From positions 1-64,000 of the forward strand of contig JADGJC010000161.1 in NCBI GenBank assembly GCA_027596075.1: 64,000 bases of DNA. Direction: 5' to 3'. The position numbers were made by a program, and so were the translations under genes. The DNA is from Rhizophlyctis rosea (Eukaryota > Chytridiomycota > Chytridiomycetes > Rhizophlyctidales > Rhizophlyctidaceae). The notes under the pieces are model-generated. The model was not told the DNA's origin and searched no databases. It saw nothing but the letters and a program-made list of their open reading frames with translations. Shown piece by piece: positions 23,842-34,215 of this stretch (positions within the stretch are counted from its first letter, which is position 1; each line of letters opens with the position of its first letter).

Positions 23842-25500
23842 TCAAACCATTGTCCCATTTGACGTCCTACGACTGACCGTCTCCATCTCATCCGTCGATA
23901 TTTCCTCCACCTCCGTCTCGCTCCCGACCCTCGGCCCACCCCACGTCTTCCTCCTCCAAGTCGCCAACGCATAAAGGTCAACCGCAATCTGCAAAATTGT
24001 CTGCGTGGCAATCATCAGCGGCCACATGAATGCTACCTTGTACCGCTTCAACGCAAACCCGGCCAATGCAGCCGAGATCCATGCTACAACTACAGGAACG
24101 ATGATGGACGCCGGATATATGTAAACCTCCTTCCCGCCCAATCCGTTTAGAAACGCCTTGACCGCCGAAAAGACAATCAACATCTGACAGAATGAGGTAG
24201 AGCGCCAGGAGGTTTGCACGACCTTGTAGGCCATCAGGAGAGGGAACTTGGACCAGCAGGCAGGAGTGGAAAGCATGTATGCTTCGTTGGCGATTGAACC
24301 GAGAAGCCATCGACGGCGTTGTTGGATGAAGGATTTGACGGTGGAGGGTGGATCGGTTTTGCAGCGTGCAAAAGGGCAGAATCCGACGGAATGGGAGGGA
24401 AATTCCTTATGGGTTAGGTGCGTGAGGTACCGATCTTCGCCGAGGACGCGCATTTGGTAAAGGGTGATGGTGTCGATTTGCCCTTCAGGTGCGAAGTAGA
24501 CGGGTGCCACGCGCGCTAGGGCAGTGTACCGAATCGCCGTGAACCCGCCCGGAAGACAGTTGACGGTGCCCATGGAGAGTTCGAAGAACCTGTTGAGTTC
24601 ATTTGAGACGTATTCGGTGTCCTGGACCCAGCGGATGAAGTTGAAGCCGGAGCTCATGCAGGACATGTAACCGGCGAAGGCAATCTTGTTGGGGTTCTTC
24701 TTGAGACTGTAGCAGAGGTTGTTGAGGGCGTTGGGGTACATGACGTTGTCGGAGTCGGTGAGGACAATGATGGCGTCTTCGAGGTACTTGGGGTCGCTAT
24801 TGTCCGTGATATAGTGCCACGTATGGGTCTGAGTGTGCCGTTTACCGCCGTGATCCCACCGATGCACGAAGACCTTCGCACCGCTCTTCAACTCCCCCAT
24901 CACCGTCCTCCCAACCTCCGTTTCCGCCAAGAACCCAAAGTGATCCAACACCCCCTGCCATAACGCACTCTTCGCCGCATCGTCAAACGACACATGCAAC
25001 TCCAACAGATGACCCGGGAAATCGCTTTGGAGGATGGAATCCAGCCCTGCCAATAACAAGGGCAGGGGCTCGTTGTAGACAGGAAGAATGCAAACCACCG
25101 GCGTAAGGTATTTCTCATCCGACTCCAGCTTCCGATCCCCAACACCCTGCACCAACCAACAAATAGCCCCACACAACGCCGGCCCGCAGAGAATCAGCAT
25201 CCACCAGATCGAGATCATGTACATGAAACCCTTTTGAAGTTGGTAGATGATGTCGGGGATCATTCCATCAGGTAGTACGGAGAAGAAGTAGACGAAGTAG
25301 ATACTGCGGATGGTGAAGATGAGTGCCATCAACCATGATGTTAGCTTCCGGTTTGTGGTTGGCTCCGGACGACGTAGGACGTTGATGAAGGTAGATAGGT
25401 ACGCGAAGGTGAAGGTGATCCATTCTGGGATGGCGATGAGGAGGACACACGCGTAGGCGAGTTTGTCCTTCGTGTTGAGAATGTCATGAACGACGTCCAT
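23842..25500 (-). CDS. Chitin-synthase-like family 2 glycosyltransferase
   Basis: A single-exon, 552-residue membrane glycosyltransferase. The family moves GlcNAc or a related sugar from a UDP donor onto a growing beta-linked chain and exports it through the membrane. Catalytic landmarks: PVYNE (140-144), DSDN (249-252), CLPGGF (315-320), GEDRYLT (354-360) and QQRRRW (393-398); together these give the D, DxD, ED and QxxRW set. Hydrophobic helices lie near 14-41, 54-75 and 91-118, with a C-terminal cluster near 438-515. It is far shorter than division II chitin synthases (about 1000 residues or more), lacking myosin and cytochrome b5 domains, and is nearer in size to hyaluronan synthase or NodC-type enzymes. 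The tail is acidic, Ser/Thr-rich. It points away from the acyltransferase gene at 26488. Product (chitin, oligosaccharide or other) unknown. Confidence 0.85.
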   Translation of the reverse strand: MDVVHDILNTKDKLAYACVLLIAIPEWITFTFAYLSTFINVLRRPEPTTNRKLTSWLMALIFTIRSIYFVYFFSVLPDGMIPDIIYQLQKGFMYMISIWWMLILCGPALCGAICWLVQGVGDRKLESDEKYLTPVVCILPVYNEPLPLLLAGLDSILQSDFPGHLLELHVSFDDAAKSALWQGVLDHFGFLAETEVGRTVMGELKSGAKVFVHRWDHGGKRHTQTHTWHYITDNSDPKYLEDAIIVLTDSDNVMYPNALNNLCYSLKKNPNKIAFAGYMSCMSSGFNFIRWVQDTEYVSNELNRFFELSMGTVNCLPGGFTAIRYTALARVAPVYFAPEGQIDTITLYQMRVLGEDRYLTHLTHKEFPSHSVGFCPFARCKTDPPSTVKSFIQQRRRWLLGSIANEAYMLSTPACWSKFPLLMAYKVVQTSWRSTSFCQMLIVFSAVKAFLNGLGGKEVYIYPASIIVPVVVAWISAALAGFALKRYKVAFMWPLMIATQTILQIAVDLYALATWRRKTWGGPRVGSETEVEEISTDEMETVSRRTSNGTMV

Positions 25501-26487
25501 TTTCTCGAGTGAGTCGGTTGATGAGCAAGTTGGAAGGGTGCCTTGCGCTCAGGGTTTGTTCATCCCTCCGCACTTTTATGATTTCCCCAACTATGATTGA
25601 AAACTGGTCTTTGTCACTTTTTTTTTCAAAAAACTCATTTTGCACGTGCAAATGCGGTCTTTCATCGCAAGCACGTCAGAGATTAGACTACATCGTTATC
25701 GTGGCGCCGACCTCCAATATTGCCTTCTGAGAACGCCACTTCCGATTGTTTCGAATGTTGCCGACTACCCATGGTGAGCTTTAGGATGACGACTACCAAT
25801 GCGGAGTGGTCTGACACATCTGCAGTGCCATCGAGAATCTAGATTCCGGCAACGTGTCAAAAGTTTGGCAAGTTGCCAAGAAGCCGCTCCCAGAACTCAC
25901 TCCACGTTGTCAAAAACGATTTGTAAGTCTCTCAAGGAGGGAATGAGCCAAGTACTCGTTACATTGGGCAGGTTCATTGCGCAATCTCAAAATCTTTCAT
26001 CATCATCAGTACATGGTGGGATCAATCAATCGGGATCGACAACGGCGCAACGGTAGGCCGCCTGCGCGTTTCAGTCTGAAACTATTGATCGTCCTCCTGG
26101 CATTCACGGAGGCCTCCGATAACCGTCTCCGTGTACTCCGTTTGCCCCAATCACCGATTCACTAACATCTCGATCTCCTCTGTAAATGCGGTCACGACCT
26201 ATTTTTGGAACATGCCCAGTTCTATTATTCCGCAACTTCGAGCAGAAGTACTTGCTTTGTCCATGGTTCAAGGAACTTTCTGCATCAAGCACGTGCTTGT
26301 GGTATCTCCTCCAGTCTTTGAGATCTCTCTTTGATAGTGCATTTGCATCAAGAACAGCACTTTGAAGGTCATCGTCTCCAAAAATGATATATACAGCTTC
26401 TGGGGTCCAAAGTCTTCCACCCAAAGGTTTTGGAAGTTGATCTCAACCCCTTGTGACATTCCTCCTCGGCTCATAGTCTCATACAAC
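25501..26487. promoter_or_regulatory. Divergent region between the GT2 and acyltransferase genes
   Basis: About 990 bases that must contain both promoters. No gene, clear TATA box or repeat can be supported. The frame of the acyltransferase remains open for 42 codons upstream of its chosen start, without recognisable content. Confidence 0.5.
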
Positions 26488-27915
26488 ATGATGGACAAAG
26501 CAAACCAACGCCGAGCGCTCGTCTGGGCAGATGGCCTTCGTGGTCTGGCCGCTATGGCTGTAGTCCTCCAGCACTTCGTCAATACATTCCTCCCGTGGAT
26601 GGACGACAGTCAACTCCTCGACGACCAAGCAGGAATCAAGTTCTTCACGCTTCCAATCTTCCGAGCAACTTATGCCGGAACTCTCTCCGTCTTTGTCTTC
26701 TTCGTTCTCAGCGGCCTTGTGCTATCTCACAAGTACTTCGTCACCTTACAACAGTTTCAGCAACATTTCTCCGATCCCACCTCACGCCAATTCCAACTCC
26801 TCCGAGATGCACTAATCCGTCGCCTTCCTCGTCTCCTCATCCCCACCATCATTGTCGCCCTCCCCAGTTACATCCTCTTCGTCTCGCGAGCTTATCACAA
26901 TGCTGCAAACCCCGCGCTGAAGTTTATCAACCTCATGAACGTCAGTGACGACTACCGCAGCTTCAGCCAGTACATCATGCAGTCTTTCTTCTGCATCTGG
27001 GCATCCGCCGGTGGCAACAACTACATTCCGGTCACATGGACAATCACGTACGAAATCTACGGATCCTTCCTGGTTTTTGCGGTCCTGCTGGCCCTTGTCG
27101 GAACCTACAGCCGTCACCAGCTCGTGTTCCTCGCCCTGACATCCCTCGTCATCTTCCCCGTCGCTGCCGCCTGGTACACTCCAAGCTTGCTCTACTACTC
27201 CGAGTTCCTGAAGGGCATCCTCATCGCCAAGTTGCTTGCCGCATTCCCGCATAACTTCGAAGATTCCCGGCCGCGGTGGAACATCCCCCCGAGAGCCCGT
27301 CTGGTGTTGTGGAACGTATTTGGGATGTGCTTGTTCCTGGTGGGGTTGGGACTAGGCAGTTACCCGGCGTCCTTCAACAACGGCGAGGTGGGATGGTCAA
27401 ACATGAAAACATTCACCGATACCACCTGGCTCTCGCACATCTGGTACTGGATGGCATCCTCCTTCATTTTCCTCGGCCTCATGTGCTCGTCCTGGTTAAA
27501 AACCCTCTTCAGCACCGCTCCATTCGTGTACCTCGGTAAAATCAGTTTCCCAATCTACCTAGTACACCTCCAACTCCTCGCGTCGGTCGGTACCACTGTC
27601 TTTACGGCCCTCCAGGACAAACTTGATTACGGCAAGGCGGTTGGAGTTACATTTGTAGTGTTCATGCTGGTTACGTTGATAGTTTCACACATTGGAATCC
27701 GGTTGATCGATCAGCCCAGTATTACCTTGTCTAGATGGTTCCAGGAAATTGTGACTTGTCCGGTCGAGCAGGCGAAAGAGGAAGGTACTTCGCAGTCAAT
27801 GTTAAAGATAGATCAAGTAGAGGTGATCAATGTATCACTGGATGTAGATCAGATAGATGTAAAGGATGGGTCCACTACTGACGGGTCGGACACTGCCACG
27901 ATCAATATAGTGTAG
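26488..27915 (+). CDS. Acyltransferase-3 family integral membrane protein (OafA/YrhL-like)
   Basis: Single exon, 475 residues from the first of two adjacent Met codons (26488). An in-frame start 42 codons earlier adds residues unlike the family, so I prefer the later one. The N-terminus shows the family signature LRGLAAMAVVLQHF (residues 17-30, with the catalytic-type His29), followed by FVFFVLSGLVLS. About ten hydrophobic helices fill the rest. The hydrophilic C-terminal tail (about 60 residues) is rich in Asp, Val and Thr. Known members transfer acetyl or other acyl groups from acyl-CoA across a membrane onto sugars or cell-wall polymers. Its head-to-head partner is a GT2 polysaccharide synthase, so a surface glycan is a reasonable substrate guess; this is inference only. 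Confidence 0.85.
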   Translation: MMDKANQRRALVWADGLRGLAAMAVVLQHFVNTFLPWMDDSQLLDDQAGIKFFTLPIFRATYAGTLSVFVFFVLSGLVLSHKYFVTLQQFQQHFSDPTSRQFQLLRDALIRRLPRLLIPTIIVALPSYILFVSRAYHNAANPALKFINLMNVSDDYRSFSQYIMQSFFCIWASAGGNNYIPVTWTITYEIYGSFLVFAVLLALVGTYSRHQLVFLALTSLVIFPVAAAWYTPSLLYYSEFLKGILIAKLLAAFPHNFEDSRPRWNIPPRARLVLWNVFGMCLFLVGLGLGSYPASFNNGEVGWSNMKTFTDTTWLSHIWYWMASSFIFLGLMCSSWLKTLFSTAPFVYLGKISFPIYLVHLQLLASVGTTVFTALQDKLDYGKAVGVTFVVFMLVTLIVSHIGIRLIDQPSITLSRWFQEIVTCPVEQAKEEGTSQSMLKIDQVEVINVSLDVDQIDVKDGSTTDGSDTATINIV

Positions 27916-28558
27916 AGCAACCTTGTATATAATAGAATATTGGAAAATGTAAAACGAAGCACCTTGTTATCTTATGGGAGTGGACCTCCAACACAACCAA
28001 GCCGCATTAGTCTGACAGATCGTTCAGACAAACAAATAAAAAGTCTATAAATTGTCCATGGCTACCATGACGGGACGCTCGAAAGCTATACACGTTCTTC
28101 CCCAACCTTCTCAAGAAGAAAGTGAAATTCAACAGCAAAGGAAGTGGAGGATGCCGAATATCCGATACGGGGCATGCTGCAGATGCTTCAAGCGGTGAGA
28201 CGTATTCAAGAGCAACCAGGATCTGAAGATAAGAAGTAGGTCAAAAGACATTCGGCAATCAGCCAACCACATGCAACAAAGGTGTCAAACTAGGCCCTTA
28301 CCCGCCTATGTCGACATGAAGCTGGCAACAAATGGTAAGAGACTAAATCCGAGGTCGGCCGCCGCAGTAATACCGAAGGATTGCGAGTTCCAATCATCGT
28401 CCCAAGAGGACGAGTACTGTAACGAGAGCCCGATGGGAGCGCCGAACCATTGGGTAATGGCTTCCGTATCGGCTCCCGCAGAAGCGGTTTGCCCTTTCCC
28501 AAACAGAGTGCGAGGCTGTATAAGTAGCTAAACGGGACTTTGCACAATGGTAGGGGGC
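27916..28558. other. Intergenic, no gene seen
   Basis: Between two converging genes, so it should contain both 3' UTRs. A plausible polyadenylation region for the acyltransferase is the A/T-rich stretch at about 27930-27960 and 28030-28050. Nothing else recognised. Confidence 0.6.
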
Positions 28559-29624
28559 TTACTCATCATATTCGTTGGGAGCCACTTGGCACACCACATA
28601 GGCTTCGCCGCCGAGAGATGGGGTAATGGCGCCTTGTCCACCTCCTTTGTCTGAGCAAATGCAAGCAGAATAAGTGTCCATGGACTTGCAATTAAACATT
28701 GACTTCCCATGATCACTTCGAAACCACTTACATGGACCATACTCCCCGTTCTTCCCCCAAGTATACCCATACTCCCAGCACGTCGACCAAAACAGCCAAT
28801 TTTGACAGTATCCAAAGCCAAGCCCAATATTCGCAGATAGCCGAGTATTATCAACTTGCTCACGACCAATCTTGGTTTTCAAGTCATCCGAACTCTGGGA
28901 GTTGCAGTCATCCCGTTTGGTGAGACGGCTGTACTGGACGTCCTTGATGGTGTGGTTGGGCCAGTGGCCGGCCGCGACGTACTTCTGCACGATTTGGCGC
29001 TGCCTGTGGACGAAAAGCAAGTCTTATCGAGACGCTCCATAACGAGTTTGACGAAAGGACATACATTGGTAACAACGTCTTGGCGGTCGATGTCAAAGTG
29101 ATCTTGTCCTGATAAGCTAGCTTGGCCTTCTGATACATGGCCTTCACATCAGATTGGTTTAATTGAAGTTTGCTCTGTCGGCATGGCGAAAATCAGCAAC
29201 TGACAGGAATACTAGCCGACCACAAGCAACGTACCGCAGGAATCCCGGCATTGTAAGGATCCAAATGAGTATACACTGAGTACATTTCATCCAAGAACCG
29301 CCTGCTTAACGGATGGTCATCATCAGTCAAACCAGCGGCAGCCGCTACATCTGCCGGCATTGCGGCTGTTGGACGGGGAAACGCAGTGGGCGTGCAGCTG
29401 TTGCTGTTTCCAGTTGGAGCTGGCCGTTTGACAGGCTGATAAAAATTGTAAAAGCTGGGACTGGTCGTCGTTTTAGTCGTGGGAGTGGTTGTCCTGGTAG
29501 GGGATTTTGTGATGGTGGTCGTTGTTTTTGTGGAAGTAGTCGAAACTTTTGTAACCGTTTGCGTGATCTTCTTGGTGGTGGTGCTTTCGATATGACCTTC
29601 ATTTTGCTGTTGCTGATGTTCCAT
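28559..29624 (-). CDS. Unrecognised Thr-rich protein, four exons
   Basis: Four exons join in phase: 29624-29235, 29174-29065, 29003-28732 and 28650-28559. Donors are GTACGT, GTATGT and GTAAGT. The predicted product is 287 residues. It begins with a Gln/Thr/Lys/Pro-rich low-complexity region (residues 1-70, many TTT/TKTT units). A structured-looking part follows, containing LSRRFLDEMYSVYTHLDPYN, a Lys/Ala-rich helix, KYVAAGHWPNHTI and an aromatic Cys segment (GYCQNWLFWSTCWEYGYTWG), then a C-terminal GGEAYVVCQVAP. Five or so Cys and a possible N-glycosylation site suggest a secreted protein, yet this start gives no signal peptide; an upstream exon may be missing. A hydrophobic frame starting at 30019 could supply one, but I found no in-phase join. 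I do not recognise the family. Confidence 0.6.
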
Positions 29625-30690
29625 TCGTTTGGCGCAGAGGGCTCTTCATTTTATAGGGCTTCTTTGACCTCACGTATGCCATGGCATTTCAGCTGCCCTT
29701 GCCACAGGCGCGTTCTCTGGCACCATCGCTGCTGCCACAAGTTGTCATTGGAATCACACATTTCGGATCACGTACAAGACGCCCCGGCTTGACTAGAAAC
29801 TGAATCATTTGCATGCCAACTTGCCAATGGCCCAATCAGTCTTTTTCCACTGACTTGAAAAGCGTTTGGCAACCAATCACCTAATGAGACGTGATCGGCC
29901 GTTTGCTGGACTGTGAAGGAGAAAAAAGGCGAGTTCGGCGAAGCCAAATCCCTTACCGTATGAAGACAAAGCGGGACTAGAAACGTTGACGAGCACAGAG
30001 CACAGAGCAATGGGAACATTGGGAAGACAAGATGTGTCTTCCTTTGTCCTTTCTTTCAATGCAGATTCTGCGTCTCTCCTTGTACGCTTGTACGCTTCTC
30101 CTTTCAGAAATTGGAAAGCATTGACACTTGTTGAGTGGCATTTTCATCCTTCTTGTCGCTCTGCCACTCGGCAGGTATCCTTAAACGCAAGGACTTCGGA
30201 AATCACTTCCTCACTTCGTTCATCATGCACCTCCGGTGGTGACACGAGGGTTCAAGGGTCCTGGACAGAGCGGCGAAGGGATTCTGTGGTCGCCCAGGCG
30301 AGACCTACTATGACGGGAGCATTCGAAAGAAGTGCCACCGCTCTCATAAGACTTTGGTGTAACAGATTCATGCAACTTCTCCTCGTTCAGATTCACCAAC
30401 CTTCTAACTTTGGCACCGAAGGAGTCTGATTCCGTAAATGCTTCTATGCGATGACGCCCTGTGTTTCGTTTGGAATGATCCTGCAAATATTTATTGTGCA
30501 CACTCTGCTTTTGTCCACATCTCCAGAAATCGAGAGCTCGCTCCCAAAATCGCTGTCATACCAACCAACCCCGCAAATATCTCCCTCATATTCTCTATCA
30601 ATTGACGGAAGTTTGAGAATTCGAAAATCCCCTACACACATCTAATATACACGACGTCTGATTGGCTGGTCTGCCCATTCCGTAGCAGCT
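29625..30690. other. Divergent intergenic region
   Basis: Holds the 5' ends of two unrecognised genes. On the minus strand a TATAAAA sits at about 29648-29654, roughly 25 bases upstream of the ATG at 29624; it may be a TATA box but is unusually close. Two hydrophobic leader-like frames lie here: minus 30019-29950 (MFPLLCALCSSTFLVPLCL) and plus 30451-30525 (MTPCVSFGMILQIFIVHTL). Either could be a missing signal-peptide exon of a flanking gene, but neither joins in phase with a good donor. Confidence 0.4.
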
Positions 30691-31771
30691 ATGTCTACAG
30701 TAATCGTCGACACAACCAAGGTTACGATAGAGCAGCGAGCAGTGTTTGGGTATGATGCATGCAGAGAAGGTGAGCGCTGTCGCCATGAAGAGACCCACTT
30801 ATTGGCTGCACTCCCATGTCTCCAAACTGTCAGTGATAGTGCTCAATCTGATGTCAATTCAACAGGTCCTACATACGTCAACCGGAAGTACTACCAAGAC
30901 TACCGTTGTGCACGCAACCCCTACTCGGACCAACGTGAAATGTGCACCCGCAACGCCACTGGCCAATCCTCATGGGGCAGCTGGTGGAACATCGGATATA
31001 AATACTGCTTTTCCAGTGACAAATCCACAACAGACACCTTGTATTGGGCAACACCCAACGTCCTTCAATTTGAAACCTACCCGTCCCTAAAGACTGAGTC
31101 CGTCAGACGCCCAGACGCCTATGTGGGGATATGGTACTTCCCGATCGTGCCTGTTGGATTTACAGGTGTTCTTAGACCGGGCGGAGCCGATAACGGTGGG
31201 GGATCTCCGAACTGTCAGATAGCATTGAGTCCGAGCGGATCAGCAACGACCAGTTTTGAAGCATTTGTGGTGGCCGGGGATGGCGCTTGTTACAGAGCTG
31301 TTGATAAGCCGGCGCTGGGTGGACCGACTGGCGATGATGCAATCTATACTCCGAGATATGTGAAGGCAATATGCAATGCAACCATGAGTACCCTGAACTT
31401 CTATTCGTAAGTACCATAACTCACTGGCAATTCCGGACTGTATCGACGTCATGACCAAAATCATTTACGACTAAAATCAATCCCACCTTGATAGAGACGC
31501 CCAATGCACGACCCCTATGACCCCTGCGTCCTTAGCTCTACGAAATGGAAACTGCACAAAGCTTTACGGGCTTCCCCCATTCGAAGCTGACACACGTCAG
31601 GAATGGTATGCTCTTGCGACGTGCATGCCCAAAAATCTAACGGCACCAACAATCTCAAGTGGGGGAGCAAGTGGCACGTCTAGTGGGCATGCAATCTATA
31701 GTTTGCAACATGGAGTAGTAACAAACTTATTCGCTCTATTAATCTGTGCTATGATAAGGTGGTTGCAATAG
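30691..31771 (+). CDS. Unrecognised Cys-containing protein with a GPI-anchor-like tail
   Basis: Model: exons 30691-30769, 30866-31406 and 31495-31771 (298 residues). The first intron (GTGAGC...AACAG, 96 nt) contains no stop and is a multiple of three, so it may be retained; the second (GTAAGT...GATAG) is required by phase. The body has evenly scattered Cys, NATG and NGTC-like N-glycosylation sites, Tyr/Trp-rich segments (SSWGSWWNIGYKYCF) and a GGADNGGGSPNCQIALSPSG loop. The C-terminus ends with a small-residue stretch (GGASGTSSG) followed by a hydrophobic tail (VVTNLFALLICAMI), as in GPI-anchored surface proteins. The N-terminus given lacks a signal peptide, so the true start is probably in an upstream exon. 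No family recognised. Confidence 0.6.
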
Positions 31772-32092
31772 ATCGATGTGAGCGGTGTAGTTGCGTTTGG
31801 GTCACATTTATCTCTTGAAGGCCTCTCTCGCTTCCGTTGGTCAGCCGTGAAATGGTAGAGGCACTTACAATATTCACTGTCTGATGACGTGTACCACAGG
31901 AGATTGTTGATGTATGAAAAGCTGTATTCATAGAGATCTACGGACTAATAACTATTTATGATATCTATAAGGAGGGCAATTTACAAATAGCATCCCATTC
32001 AAATGGGAGTATTGAACTATTCTAACTAGATTAACTACGCATATTGTTGAGATGTCAGTCCCCGTGCAAAGGACATTCACCCCACAGCATCC
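31772..32092. other. Intergenic, converging 3' ends
   Basis: A/T-rich, with nothing recognised beyond the expected 3' UTRs of the two flanking genes. Confidence 0.6.
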
Positions 32093-32932
32093 TCAAGCCT
32101 CGTACCAGACGCCAGTAGAAGGGCAGGCGTCGGAACCATAAGTGCTGGGACCAGGAACACCACCAGTAGGAGTAGCCCAAACAGCAAGCCTAATCTCGTA
32201 CAAGCTGTTGTTGGAGCAAATGAAGTTGGCCTTGATGTTGGGCCACTTGGCAGTGATGGCGGACCTGTACTGGCTGAGGGAGTAGGCGTGACCAGGAGAC
32301 ATGCCGGCGGCGGTCAAAGCGGCCTTGACGTCGTACTGGCTGCGGAGGTTGAGACCGTCTTGGAAGTACTTGTCGACGTCAGCACCGTAGCCGGAGACGC
32401 AGGAGGCGGACGCGGGGGACCAGCAGGTACCGTGCTTTTGCCATTCGTGGGACCAGAAGGCGTTGTTGTCACCGGTGTAGGAGACCCAGTAGGTGTTCAT
32501 GTTGGAGTAGAGGGCGGAGTTGGTGGAGGAGACGCGGGTTGCGACGTCGGTCCATTGGTTGTTGGTGGTGCAGGTGGCGACTTGACTGCCAGAGCAGGTG
32601 TCGGGCCAGATACCTTCAATTGCGAATGGTGGCTGTGAGATTCTGTTTCATCATCGTCCGACTCATGGACAACTACGTTCCACCAACTCACCGTGCAAAG
32701 TCCAGATGTTGGGCAAAGTGGTGATGGCGCAAGAGTTCTGGTAGCAGTAACCCCTGATCCATTGCAAGGCAAGGATGACCAGACCGTTGGTGGGGACACA
32801 GCACTGGTCGTCAGCGATCGAATCGCAAGCCTGGGCGCCGGCGGCGCAAGTGAGACGCTTGGCCAAGAGGGGCGAGGCGGTGACGGCAGAGGTGCCGATA
32901 AGACCGGCGAGGATGACGTGGGTGAGTTGCAT
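32093..32932 (-). CDS. Secreted ribonuclease T2
   Basis: Acid endoribonuclease of the T2 family, cutting RNA to 3' phosphates through a 2',3'-cyclic intermediate; secreted or vacuolar. Two exons, 32932-32692 and 32613-32093, with a 78-nt intron (donor GTGAGT, acceptor TTGAAG) joined after one base of the codon for Gly81. The product is 253 residues, normal for the family. A signal peptide covers about residues 1-20 (MQLTHVILAGLIGTSAVTAS), then a possible KR processing site. CAS1 reads WTLHGIWPD with catalytic His80. CAS2 reads FWSHEWQKHGTC (133-144) with His136, Glu137, Lys140 and His141. Many Cys residues match the disulfide pattern of fungal T2 enzymes. Complete and apparently functional. 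Confidence 0.95.
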
Positions 32933-34215
32933 GGTCGCTGGTGGATGGACGAATGATGAGGTGACGATTTCGCAACGGGTGGCGGGTGAGGTGGCCCGAG
33001 GCTGCTATTTGTAATTTTTTTGAAGATTCGGAAGGCAAAGGTAAGTTTTTTGCGCTTCTCGGTTCCTTTCGATCATTGATACTAGCTTAGCGCACGCGCG
33101 TTCATGTGTGGAGGATGGTCTGCACTGCTTTGCATCGGTGGTATCGCATGCAACCATATCGTGCCATCAACCCCTTCCATTCCAAAGCCCGAATGGAACG
33201 ATCAACCGGAGGATCGATCGCTCCGAAACAACAACCTCTGTTTCCGAGGTGGGGTATCAGAACATTCTGCAACACCAGCATTTTATAGGTTGCACTAATG
33301 ACACTGAAATTGAACCGGAGGCGGCTGCAGATGGACTCAAACAGTGCAAACCAGAACGACCAGCATCAAGCGAAAGTGCATGTGTGGCAGCAAGGACCCT
33401 TAGAGTAGACACTTGCTGAGTCATGATCGCCGCACGATGGGTGATACAAAGTGTCCATGATAGCACGTTCCTTTTCCTTTGCGTTTCCGTGGACGTTGCA
33501 AGCCAACGATTTCAAAAGATTCAACACGAGCTGACTAACACGTGGGAGACTTTCGGATTTGATGCTTCCTGCCCTCTGGGATTGTGAGCGGCCTGATGAT
33601 GCTTGGCTGCTTGGGTAATGGGACTTTTGCGATTACCGAGTGTATATCAACACAATAATCGGCAAGGAAGATGGACGCAAGGGCAACTCTGGGCATCGCT
33701 CATTAGCATTTAGGAAGACTTTGACATGTGGGCAGCAAACCTCTATTTGTGAAAGCATCAACTACTTTACATCCACCAGAGCGGGGAAGTTCATCTATCA
33801 GCGTTTCGATCATACTCAACACGTGGAGACTTTAAAGTGCAAACTTCAAAGAGCTCAATGCCCAGGTAGCAGATCATGCTAACGCTTGATACAGGGATCA
33901 AGGTTGTTCACCTTGACCATGGCTGGCTACGGGCATGCGGCATGATTTGCTTGCAATCTCAACCATGCTAACCTCAGCCTGCCCAGTTCTGATTGCGCAG
34001 AAAAAATGCTGCAACAACGCACATCCGCGCCATTGATCGATGATTTGATCACGTAAGCAACCGCCTTACTTTGAATATTTTTTGAAGAGACCATGCACAA
34101 ACAGGACTACTCACAGCGACAACCCTCACAATCCGTACAATACCCTCAGGTGACTTCACCACCTTACTCTGTTGTAAATATGGTTGGCCTTCGTCAGCCT
34201 TCATGAATCAGATTA
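32933..34215. other. Intergenic, no gene seen
   Basis: The RNase T2 promoter should lie near the left end. The rest has only short frames with no recognisable content. The beginning of the disrupted gene at 34216 may extend a little into the right end. Confidence 0.55.

Noticed and set aside
29313..29792. Plus-strand frame containing a signal-peptide-like stretch (MTFILLLLMFHSFGAEG)
   Set aside because: The Leu run is the reverse complement of Gln/His codons at the start of the minus-strand gene. The frame has no domain or splice structure.
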